This document shows positions 1 through 5,288 of a stretch of 5,502 nt of DNA, piece after piece. Position 1 is the first letter of the stretch. Every line of letters begins with the position of its first letter. The stretch covers positions 1 to 5,502 of the forward strand of contig JAISJA010000052.1 of the NCBI GenBank assembly GCA_031261765.1. The letters run 5' to 3'. The notes beneath the pieces are model-generated. The model did not search any database. It had not been told where the DNA came from and saw nothing but the letters and a program-made list of their open reading frames with translations. Source of the stretch: Coriobacteriales bacterium (GTDB lineage Bacteria > Actinomycetota > Coriobacteriia > Coriobacteriales > UBA8131). A program made the translations under genes and the position numbers.

Positions 1-717
1 CGCATAGAGGAGATGTACAACAAGGCCAACGACCTTGTATGGCAACAGGTGCAGGACGCCGGCGAGGAAGCCGCGTTTGACACCGGCATACATGACTTGC
101 ACCCTGAGCTCGTAAAGACGCTCGGACGCCTTAAATATCGCACCTCATATGGACAGAACGTGCTTAAGCACTCACTTGAGGTCGCATGGCTTGCCGGCAC
201 TATGGCATCCGAGCTTGACCTTGACCCCGCGCCGGCGAAGCGCGCAGGACTGCTGCACGACCTTGGCAAGGCCATAGACCACGAAACAGAAGGCCCGCAC
301 GCGCTAATAGGCGCGGAGCTCGCGAAACGCCTTGGCGAGAAACCTGAGATAGTGCACGCCATAGAGGCGCACCACGCGGACGTAGAGCCCAAGACCGTAC
401 TGGCGGTCATAATACAGGCAGCCGACGCTATATCAGCCGCGCGTCCGGGCGCAAGGCGCGAGAGCGCGGAGAACTACATAAAGCGCCTGGAGAAGCTTGA
501 GGAGATAGCGAACTCACATGATGGTGTCGAGAAGACATACGCCATGCAAGCCGGTCGCGAGGTTCGCGTCATGGTGGAGCCGGAGAAGATAAACGATGAC
601 GGCGCCGTCGTTTTAGCGCATGACATAGCCCATGAGATAGAGGATAGCATGGAATATCCCGGGCAGGTTAAAGTGGTCGTCATACGCGAGAGCCGCGCTA
701 CCGATATAGCTAAATAG
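1..717 (+). CDS. rny: Ribonuclease Y, C-terminal part (5' end outside window)
   Basis: Endoribonuclease of the RNase Y family, a membrane-anchored enzyme that starts mRNA decay in many Gram-positive bacteria. The frame is open from base 1, so the gene begins upstream. About 238 residues are visible of a protein usually a little over 500. The N-terminal membrane helix, coiled coil and KH domain are therefore missing, and the visible part starts just after the KH domain (RIEEMYNKA). Counting from the Met at base 13, the HD phosphohydrolase domain shows the conserved [17 protein letters not shown] block (H53), the metal-binding pair H82-D83 in [18 protein letters not shown] (H120/H121), and [15 protein letters not shown] (D138). 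The family C-terminus follows: [12 protein letters not shown] and [15 protein letters not shown]. It ends with TAG, 7 bases from the stop of the convergent GNAT gene, and no hairpin terminator is visible. All 16 Ile codons are ATA. Identification is firm. Confidence 0.96.
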   Translation, partial: RIEEMYNKANDLVWQQVQDAGEEAAFDTGIHDLHPELVKTLGRLKYRTSYGQNVLKHSLEVAWLAGTMASELDLDPAPAKRAGLLHDLGKAIDHETEGPHALIGAELAKRLGEKPEIVHAIEAHHADVEPKTVLAVIIQAADAISAARPGARRESAENYIKRLEKLEEIANSHDGVEKTYAMQAGREVRVMVEPEKINDDGAVVLAHDIAHEIEDSMEYPGQVKVVVIRESRATDIAK

Positions 718-724
718 AAACGCG

Positions 725-1174
725 TTAACGACGTATGAACGGTTGCGGATGGCAGGTCTTAAGATCAGCGCACGTCTCGCAATCCTTCGCGATTATACCC
801 GCTACACCGCTCCAATCCATAGGCTTGAAACCGGCTTTTGGATAAAACCCTTGTGATTCGGCACATGCTACTAGCTTAATAGCACCATAGCGTTTTACGG
901 CATCGTCTATAAGCGCGCGCGCCACGCCATGGTGCTGCCAGTCCTTATAGACTATCACCGGGTACACGTACGCACCGTTACCCTCTGTGTCCTCCACGTC
1001 GTTTATCTCATATATATAGATGAAACCAACTGGTTCGTCGTTCGCGTTTACCGCGACGGTTCCGCCAAGCAGCATGTCACGCGATGGCAATACCATGTTC
1101 TCGTGCGCGAATATGGTATTGAGGTATGGCAGGTCGCGCTCTTGCGCTGCGCGTATGGTGAACGAATCGCTCAT
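725..1174 (-). CDS. GNAT-family N-acetyltransferase with C-terminal Cys cluster
   Basis: Small (149 aa) acetyl-CoA-dependent acetyltransferase of the GNAT fold; the substrate cannot be told from sequence. It opens with the usual first strand and helix (SFTIRAAQERDLPYLNTIF). Motif A is at about residues 68-90: YVYPVIVYKDWQHHGVARAL, with the acetyl-CoA loop Q80-H-H-G-V-A. The motif B region is at 105-118 (ESQGFYPKAGFKPM). The last 20 residues are unusual, with C132, C135 and C141 spaced CxxC-x5-C and followed by HPQPF; this could bind a metal or form a disulfide. The ATG start is supported by a good Shine-Dalgarno (GGGAAGG) 5 bases upstream. It is on the same strand as the ilv operon, 86 bp downstream of the DUF169 stop, with a palindromic repeat between them. 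It may be read through from that operon or be separate. It converges with rny. Confidence 0.88.
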   Translation of the reverse strand: MSDSFTIRAAQERDLPYLNTIFAHENMVLPSRDMLLGGTVAVNANDEPVGFIYIYEINDVEDTEGNGAYVYPVIVYKDWQHHGVARALIDDAVKRYGAIKLVACAESQGFYPKAGFKPMDWSGVAGIIAKDCETCADLKTCHPQPFIRR

Positions 1175-1179
1175 GCTAG

Positions 1180-1186
1180 CCTTCCC
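1180..1186 (-). promoter_or_regulatory. Shine-Dalgarno for the GNAT gene
   Basis: Read on the minus strand this is GGGAAGG, 5 bases before the ATG at 1174-1172. It fixes the start of the acetyltransferase. The base of the palindromic repeat hairpin ends only 4 bases upstream of it (1191), so the hairpin could affect access of the ribosome to this site. Confidence 0.65.
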
Positions 1187-1251
1187 GTGGATTCCGGGTC
1201 AAGCCCGGAATGACGTGATGGGGCGCCGAAATGACGTGATAGGGGCCGGAA
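1187..1251. repeat. REP-like palindromic element with two 21-bp units, intergenic copy
   Basis: The element opens with a perfect inverted repeat at 1191-1211: 8-bp arms ATTCCGGG and CCCGGAAT around the 5-base loop TCAAG. Two direct 21-bp units follow at 1210-1230 and 1231-1251, each starting ATGACGTGAT. It fills most of the 86-bp gap between the ferredoxin-DUF169 gene and the GNAT gene. The same palindrome-plus-21-bp-unit plan is found in the ilvB reading frame at 3144-3360, in the same orientation. There is no T-run after the hairpin on either strand, so an ordinary intrinsic terminator is unlikely. A role in mRNA processing or stability, or none at all, is possible. Confidence 0.85.
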
Positions 1252-1260
1252 TGCTGCCCA

Positions 1261-2280
1261 TCATGCCACCGGCAGGTATATCTTATCGCGGCTTTGCGGT
1301 ATGGCCTTCTTGCCAAGCTCCTTTAGGCCGCGTATGACCTCCGGCATAAGCGACACCGGTATACCAACGAACATGATGTCGTCTGACACGTCGCTTGAGG
1401 CACGGCAGCCGTAGCAGCCAAACGAGACGTTTATCTCGCCGGACGTATACGGTATGAGGGTCGTCTCAACACATTGCGCGTTATAGCCGGACGCGTGCAG
1501 GTCATGGCGGTGCCCAGTATAGTATGACGACGCCATCAATAGCCACATGACCTGTTCGGGGTTCGCGAACACGGCCACTACCTGCGGCGTGCACTTGGCG
1601 TCGTCCAACGGCGCCACGACGGTAGCGCGCACGGTGCGCGGCTCCAGGTGCGGACGCTCCCCCGTCATGCGCTTAGCGGCCTCCACGTTGTCAAGCTTGT
1701 GGAACAAGATATATAGCTCGCCAGACGCGAGCTTCGCCGGCATCTCAGTAAGGCCGAGTATGGACGTGCCGTCAGGACACGCATGGCGGTTCGCCGGCAA
1801 CATTATAGAACGTCCTCGACGCGCGGCTATGAGCGACTGGCAATAACGCATACGCTCGTTTGGAACGGGAACGTCGGGCAGCGGCTCGTTCGCCGGTATA
1901 AGGCTTATGGCCACCGGGTGCCACCGCAGCCCAAGCACGTCTTTCATGGTTTGGGCCCAGCCGTTGTACAGCTCGCGCTCTTCTTGCGAAAGCGCGGGAG
2001 CCTTCTGCCCGCTTTGTACGCCGGTCGTGCCGCCATGCACGGCGTCACCTGCAGCGGCGCATTGCTCGGCGCCTTCTTCAGCGCCTTCGCGCGGCGTTAT
2101 GGTTATGGCGCCCTCGGGGCACTGTCCCACGCACGTCTCGCAGCCCCAGCACGCCTCTGCGCGCGGCGCTTTTGGCATACCGTCTACCATGTCGAACACC
2201 TCTACCGGGCAGAACGCCTCACACAGCCCACAGCCGGTGCAGGCGTCCAGGTTTATATCTATGTCATATATCACGTTCAT
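1261..2280 (-). CDS. Two-cluster 4Fe-4S ferredoxin fused to DUF169 domain
   Basis: Predicted cytoplasmic iron-sulfur protein of 339 aa; its biochemical role is not known to me. Residues 1-62 form a bacterial 2x[4Fe-4S] ferredoxin: cluster one C14-C17-C20-C24-Pro, cluster two C44-C47-C50-C54-Pro, each CxxCxxCxxxCP. A low-complexity Ala/Gly/Glu linker covers about 65-98. Residues 102-335 match DUF169, a family common in anaerobic bacteria and archaea. Features include LGLRWHPVAISLIP, Cys at 147, 168, 230, 270, 289 and 292 (the last two as CYGCRAS), and YTSGEINVSFGC. The extra cysteines could hold another metal or cluster; that is inference. The ATG overlaps the ilvN stop (ATGA, 2277-2280) and has a strong Shine-Dalgarno, so translation is coupled to ilvN. 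It is the third gene of the ilvB-ilvN operon. It is not a recognised branched-chain amino acid enzyme. Confidence 0.9.
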   Translation of the reverse strand: MNVIYDIDINLDACTGCGLCEAFCPVEVFDMVDGMPKAPRAEACWGCETCVGQCPEGAITITPREGAEEGAEQCAAAGDAVHGGTTGVQSGQKAPALSQEERELYNGWAQTMKDVLGLRWHPVAISLIPANEPLPDVPVPNERMRYCQSLIAARRGRSIMLPANRHACPDGTSILGLTEMPAKLASGELYILFHKLDNVEAAKRMTGERPHLEPRTVRATVVAPLDDAKCTPQVVAVFANPEQVMWLLMASSYYTGHRHDLHASGYNAQCVETTLIPYTSGEINVSFGCYGCRASSDVSDDIMFVGIPVSLMPEVIRGLKELGKKAIPQSRDKIYLPVA

Positions 2281-2516
2281 GAATCTACCTCTTTTATCGT
2301 ATGCACGTTTATAAGCTTGTGGAGCTGCTTCTTGATCTGCTCTATAGTGGCGTCGTCGGTTGTCGCTATAAGCATTATACGTGATACCGTCTTGTCCTCC
2401 GTTGGACCAACGGCAAGCGATTCTATATTATAGCCGCGACGCGCCAAAAGCCCGGTCACGCGCGTAAGTACGCCAGGACGGTTGTCAACCAGAATGGAGA
2501 GTGTGTGCTTATCCAT
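2277..2516 (-). CDS. ilvN: Acetolactate synthase small (regulatory) subunit, ACT domain only
   Basis: Regulatory subunit of acetohydroxyacid synthase; in the family it activates the large subunit and gives feedback inhibition by branched-chain amino acids, usually valine. At 79 aa it holds one ACT domain and nothing else. HTLSILVDNRPGVLTRVTGLLARRGYNIESLAVGP is the hallmark N-terminal block, with the ligand-loop residues N12, G15 and V16; SRIMLIATTDD and a final strand INVHTIKEV follow. Most family members are about 160-170 aa with a second C-terminal domain. This one is nearer the short type (E. coli IlvN, 96 aa) and is shorter still. The ATG lies 8 bases inside the ilvB end (overlap 2509-2516) and its stop overlaps the next start, so it is tightly coupled on both sides. 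Six of 8 Ile codons are ATA. I see no frameshift: the frame ends cleanly at the coupled ATGA. Confidence 0.93.
   Translation of the reverse strand: MDKHTLSILVDNRPGVLTRVTGLLARRGYNIESLAVGPTEDKTVSRIMLIATTDDATIEQIKKQLHKLINVHTIKEVDS
2287..2294 (-). promoter_or_regulatory. Shine-Dalgarno inside ilvN for the ferredoxin-DUF169 gene
   Basis: Read on the minus strand this is AAAGAGGT, 6 bases before the ATG at 2280-2278. It lies inside the last codons of ilvN. With the ATGA stop/start overlap it supports coupled translation and decides the start of the DUF169 gene. Confidence 0.7.
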
Positions 2517-4371
2517 GTTCTATCATCTCTTCCAAAGAACCGTTTGGCTTGCGCATTGGCAACACGAGCTCGCTTGCGCCTATGGGCACTTCTAAAAGCG
2601 CCGGTCCGGCGGCGCTAAGCAACCAGCTGACGTCATCGCTTAACCAGGACTGTTTATACGTGCGCTTCGCTTGCCATCTGTACGCCTCGGCCAGTTTAAC
2701 GAAGTCCGGGTTGTCGTCAAGGCTCGTAGCCGCAAAGCGGTCGTTACCAAACAGGTGCTGCCATTGGCGCACCATGCCAAGCGCGCCGTTATTAAGAAGC
2801 AAGACCTTAACGGGCAGCTTGTTTATGGCTATGGTCGCCATTTCCTGCGACGTCATTTGCAGCGAGCCGTCCCCGCTTATGCAAAGCACCAGGCGTGTTG
2901 GATAAGCCACCTGCGCGCCCATGGCCGCCGGAAGGCCAAAGCCCATGGTGCCAAGCCCGCCTGACGTTATGAAGCGCCTTGGGCCGTCAACACGCAGATA
3001 CTGATTCGCCCACATCTGATGCTGGCCAACGTCTGTTGTTATGATAGCGTCATATTGTGATAGCTGCTTGTTCAACTCGTCGAACACCTGTTTGGGAGTT
3101 ATGGATTCCGGGTCGTCATCAAACGCGTCAGCGGCTGTTTGCGTGGATCCCGGGTCAAGCGCGGGATGACGTAACGGGACGCCGGGATGACGTGCTACCG
3201 TAACGTCATTGCGGGCCGTGTCCGCAGACGGCTGCGAAGCAGACGTCGTTAAGCGGACACGTGACCCGCAATCTATGGATCCCGGGTCAAGCCCGGGATG
3301 ACGTAATGGGGCGTCGGAATGACGTAATGGGACGCCGGGATGACGTAACGGGGTTTCGCTGGCGTCCTTGCCAAGCCGTTCCAAAAGCTCGCAAAGCACC
3401 GTCTTCGCGTCGCCCACGATGGGCACGTCAGCGCGTATGTTCTTGCCTATCTCGGCAGGGTCTATGTCTATGTGTATTATCTTCGCACCCGGCGCGAACT
3501 TATCCGGCTCGCCTGTAACGCGGTCGGTGAAGCGCGTTCCCACCGCCACGATAAGGTCGGCCGAGTTAAGCGCGTGGTTCGCCGCCGGCAAACCGTGCAT
3601 ACCAACGGCCCCAAGGGTATCGCTAAGCGCCCCTTTGGCCATTAACGTGCACACAACCGGTATGGAAGCCGCCTTGCTAAGGCGTGCAAGCTCGTCTGCG
3701 GCACCGCTGGCAATGACGCCGCCACCGGCCAATATAACGGGCTTATCAGCATGTTCTATAAGGTCGGCCGCGCGCATTACCTGTCTGCCGTTGCCCTCAT
3801 ACGTTGGCTTGTACGAGGCTATGTCCGGCTGCTGCGTAAGCGGCGTGTAGCTTACCATGGCGTTAGCAACGTCGTTTGGCACGTCTATTAGCACGGGGCC
3901 GGGACGTCCCGTACTGGCTATGTAGAACGCCTCGTGCACCGCGGGCACAAGATTGCGCGCGTCTTTTATAAGGTAGCTGTGCTTGACTATCGGCAACGTT
4001 ATGGTCGAGATGTCGGCTTCCTGGAACGCGTCCGTGCCTATGGACGTCGTAGCTACCTGCCCCGTTATGACCACTACCGGCACGGAGTCCATGTAGGCCG
4101 TGGCTATGCCGGTAACGGTATTCGTGGCCCCCGGCCCGCTTGTGGCAAACGCCACGCCAACGTTTCCGCTGGCGCGCGCGTATCCGTCGGCCGCGTGCAC
4201 AGCCCCCTGCTCGTGGCGAACGAGTATATGCCTTATCTGCGAAGAGGCGTATAAAGCGTCGTATATCTGCATGACTTGTGCGCCGGGAATTCCGAAGGCG
4301 ACACTGACGCCTTCGTTCTCTAACGCAGCGACAAGCGCGCGCGCACCGGTCATTGTCCTTTTATGTGCCAT
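2509..4371 (-). CDS. ilvB: Acetolactate synthase large (catalytic) subunit with in-frame repeat insertion
   Basis: ThDP-, Mg- and FAD-dependent enzyme joining pyruvate to pyruvate or 2-oxobutyrate, the first common step of Val/Leu/Ile synthesis. It is 620 aa from the chosen ATG, against about 560-575 usual. The PYR domain has the catalytic Glu54 in VRHEQGAVHAADGYAR and FATSGPGATN. The central domain shows GTRFTDRVTG (279-288). The ThDP domain has TTDVGQHQMWANQY, SGGLGTMGFGLPAAMGAQ, the metal motif G500-D-G...N527-N528, and a C-terminal PM block. Residues about 341-410 are encoded by a palindromic repeat (3144-3360) in the interdomain linker. They contain PLRHPGV, PLRHSDA and PLRHPGL. The usual Trp-containing linker helix is not seen. 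All motifs remain, so the enzyme is probably active. Start: ATG at 4371 with a weak purine stretch (AAGATAG) before it. A TTG at 4389 and an ATG at 4353 are alternatives; TGARALVAAL aligns with the normal N-terminus. First gene of ilvB-ilvN-DUF169. Confidence 0.95.
   Translation of the reverse strand: MAHKRTMTGARALVAALENEGVSVAFGIPGAQVMQIYDALYASSQIRHILVRHEQGAVHAADGYARASGNVGVAFATSGPGATNTVTGIATAYMDSVPVVVITGQVATTSIGTDAFQEADISTITLPIVKHSYLIKDARNLVPAVHEAFYIASTGRPGPVLIDVPNDVANAMVSYTPLTQQPDIASYKPTYEGNGRQVMRAADLIEHADKPVILAGGGVIASGAADELARLSKAASIPVVCTLMAKGALSDTLGAVGMHGLPAANHALNSADLIVAVGTRFTDRVTGEPDKFAPGAKIIHIDIDPAEIGKNIRADVPIVGDAKTVLCELLERLGKDASETPLRHPGVPLRHSDAPLRHPGLDPGSIDCGSRVRLTTSASQPSADTARNDVTVARHPGVPLRHPALDPGSTQTAADAFDDDPESITPKQVFDELNKQLSQYDAIITTDVGQHQMWANQYLRVDGPRRFITSGGLGTMGFGLPAAMGAQVAYPTRLVLCISGDGSLQMTSQEMATIAINKLPVKVLLLNNGALGMVRQWQHLFGNDRFAATSLDDNPDFVKLAEAYRWQAKRTYKQSWLSDDVSWLLSAAGPALLEVPIGASELVLPMRKPNGSLEEMIEHG
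3208..3272. repeat. Second, longer inverted repeat nested in the cluster
   Basis: The left arm at 3208-3225 (ATTGCGGGCCGTGTCCGC) and the right arm at 3253-3272 (GCGGACACGTGACCCGCAAT) are reverse complements apart from a 2-base indel. The loop holds a smaller hairpin at 3227-3247: GACG, a mismatch, CTGC, loop GAA, GCAG, a mismatch, CGTC. The outer sequence differs from the ATCCCGGG palindrome, so this is a distinct repeat type joined to it through CTATGG (3273-3278). Confidence 0.8.
3279..3299. repeat. Perfect REP-like palindrome in ilvB
   Basis: Arms ATCCCGGG (3279-3286) and CCCGGGAT (3292-3299) are perfect reverse complements around the loop TCAAG. On the ilvB strand it is translated as part of HPGLDPGS. 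The sister copy at 3147-3167 has one arm mismatch (G at 3161) and gives HPALDPGS. Confidence 0.85.
3298..3360. repeat. 21-bp direct tandem repeats encoding heptapeptides
   Basis: Three units start at 3298, 3319 and 3340, each beginning ATGACGTAAT or ATGACGTAAC. The third diverges in its last 8 bases, where host ilvB sequence resumes. On the ilvB strand they encode the repeats PLRHPGV, PLRHSDA and PLRHPGL. Confidence 0.85.
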
Positions 4372-4406
4372 ATATACTATCTTACACAATACTTACGTTG
4401 GATATC

Positions 4407-4415
4407 TGATAAAAT
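4407..4415 (+). promoter_or_regulatory. Extended -10 promoter for the PF06541 gene
   Basis: TGATAAAAT matches the extended -10 form TGnTATAAT with one mismatch, inside the only AT-rich patch of the 102-bp divergent gap (4372-4473). It predicts a transcription start near 4422 and a leader of about 50 bases before the ATG at 4474. No convincing -35 is seen, which extended -10 promoters do not need. On the opposite strand, for ilvB, I find only weak -10-like matches (for example TAAGAT read from 4384 to 4379). No room exists for a long attenuator or T-box leader. Confidence 0.4.
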
Positions 4416-4473
4416 TAAAGCGTGTGTGTAGAAGCGCATTCATGACATAAACGAACTATGCGAACGGACGGGA

Positions 4474-5172
4474 ATGGCAGATAACAGCAAGAAAATATCA
4501 AAGCTGAAAAAAGCACCCCAAGGGTACATCCCGCTCAAATATTACAACCTTTTCTGGATATTCATCCTCTGCTCCGTAATAGGGCTGCTCATAGAAACGC
4601 TATACCAGTATTTCGTGTTCGGTGACCTGGAAAGCCGCGCGAGCCTCGTGTTCGGGCCTTTCTCGACCATATACGGCGTTGGCGGCGTGTTGCTAACGGT
4701 GTTCTTGAACCGCATATGGGACAAGAACATATTCGTCATATTCATAGTGTCAATGGTCGTTGGCATGGCGCTGGAGTTCTTCACCAGCTGGGCCATGGAG
4801 GCCTTATTTGGGATAACCGCGTGGTACTACGGAGGCATGTGGGGCAACATAGGCGGTCGCACGAGCATAGGCTTTGGCATAATGTGGGGCATGTTGGGCG
4901 TGCTGTGGATACGTTTCTTGCTGCCTTGGGTACTGCGGATAATAAACCTCATACCGTTCAGGTGGCATATAGTGTTCACCGTGGCCATGTCCATATTCAT
5001 GGCACTTGACATAGCCGTCACCCTTGTGGCCACGAACCGCTGGTACGAACGCGAACGCGGCATACCGGCCACGAACGTCATACAGCAACAATGCGACAGG
5101 ATGTTCCCTGACACGTTCATGGAAGACAGGTTCCAGAACGCCACTATGTACCCGTCTTCGGCCGCGCGCTAG
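4474..5172 (+). CDS. PF06541-type integral membrane protein (putative ABC transporter permease)
   Basis: Membrane protein of 232 aa matching the PF06541 (CmpB-type 'putative ABC transporter permease') family; its function is not established and no ABC ATPase is adjacent. A basic N-tail (SKKISKLKKAPQG) is followed by about five hydrophobic segments at 23-44, 62-80, 86-108, 132-155 and 165-187. Family marks are visible: E41 in the first helix, GPFSTIYGVGG (61-71), ALEFFTSWAMEALFGITAWYY (99-119), GNIGGRTSIGFGIMWGMLG (124-142). A hydrophilic tail with FPDTFMEDRFQNATMYP closes the protein, as in relatives. The ATG at 4474 is the only good start, though the Shine-Dalgarno (GGACGG) is unusually close. 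The gene is divergent from ilvB and apparently monocistronic. Its stop codon lies in the first unit of a tandem repeat array. Ile codons: 22 of 24 are ATA. Confidence 0.88.
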   Translation: MADNSKKISKLKKAPQGYIPLKYYNLFWIFILCSVIGLLIETLYQYFVFGDLESRASLVFGPFSTIYGVGGVLLTVFLNRIWDKNIFVIFIVSMVVGMALEFFTSWAMEALFGITAWYYGGMWGNIGGRTSIGFGIMWGMLGVLWIRFLLPWVLRIINLIPFRWHIVFTVAMSIFMALDIAVTLVATNRWYERERGIPATNVIQQQCDRMFPDTFMEDRFQNATMYPSSAAR

Positions 5173-5288
5173 GTTCGGCTACCGCTAAGTCCGGCTACCG
5201 CTAAGTCCGGCTACTGCCAAGTCCGGCCGCGCACCAGGTCCGGCCGCGCACCGGGCTCAGTCGCGCACCGGGTTTAACCGCGCGCTAG
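5156..5288. repeat. Degenerate 16-17 bp tandem array between convergent genes
   Basis: Eight units run back to back: 5156-5172, 5173-5188, 5189-5204, 5205-5220, 5221-5237, 5238-5254, 5255-5271, 5272-5288. There are two subtypes: GTCCGGCTACCGCTAA (16 bp, three units) and GTCCGGCCGCGCACCGG-like (17 bp). Both outermost units end in CGCGCTAG. The first supplies the TAG stop of the plus-strand membrane gene (5170-5172), and the last supplies the TAG stop of the minus-strand gene (5285-5287). No spacers are present, so this is not a CRISPR array. GC-rich hairpins could form, but no T-run marks an intrinsic terminator. It could still slow convergent transcription; that is inference. Confidence 0.85.

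Larger units (their letters stand above)
3144..3360. repeat. Composite palindromic repeat cluster inside ilvB
   Basis: About 215 bp of repeat DNA lie within the ilvB frame. Reading the plus strand, the order is: a palindrome with one mismatch (3147-3167, arms ATCCCGGG and CGCGGGAT, loop TCAAG); one 21-bp unit (3166-3186); a separate larger inverted repeat (3208-3272); a perfect palindrome (3279-3299); and three 21-bp units (3298-3360, the last partly degenerate). The same palindrome and 21-bp unit occur between genes at 1187-1251. No stop occurs in the ilvB frame. The 21-bp period equals seven codons, so unit gain or loss would keep the frame. It resembles Rickettsia palindromic elements and other REP-like families in behaviour; I cannot assign it to a named family. 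Confidence 0.9.

Noticed and set aside
723..730. CGTTAACG palindrome between rny and the GNAT gene as a terminator or operator.
   Set aside because: Eight bases with no loop, and partly inside the GNAT stop region; expected by chance.
1191..1211. Intrinsic terminator for the ilv operon.
   Set aside because: The hairpin is good but there is no T-tract after it on either strand, and the same sequence is read through inside ilvB.
1783..2433. Long plus-strand ORF of 216 codons.
   Set aside because: It is antisense to the ferredoxin-DUF169 and ilvN genes, whose motifs are clear; its translation shows no recognisable domain.
3137..3362. Possible target-site duplication, GTTTGCGTGG (3137-3146) against GTTTCGCTGG (3353-3362).
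   Set aside because: Three of ten bases differ in a block and partly overlap the repeat; too weak to call an insertion footprint.
3261..3518. Plus-strand ORF over the repeat cluster, with WIPGQARDDV-like peptide; a similar one lies at 1020-1337.
   Set aside because: Both are shadows of ilvB, the GNAT gene and the repeat itself. The shared peptide comes from translating the repeat in other frames, not from homologous proteins.
4372..4473. Attenuator or T-box leader controlling ilvB.
   Set aside because: Only about 100 bases separate the divergent starts, with no run of Val/Leu/Ile codons and no terminator hairpin with a T-run.
4458..4484. Eight-codon leader ORF (starting ATGCGAACG) overlapping the start of the PF06541 gene.
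   Set aside because: No ribosome binding site and no regulatory codon run; likely chance.
5156..5288. CRISPR array.
   Set aside because: Units are 16-17 bp with no spacers between them and are degenerate; this is a tandem repeat.
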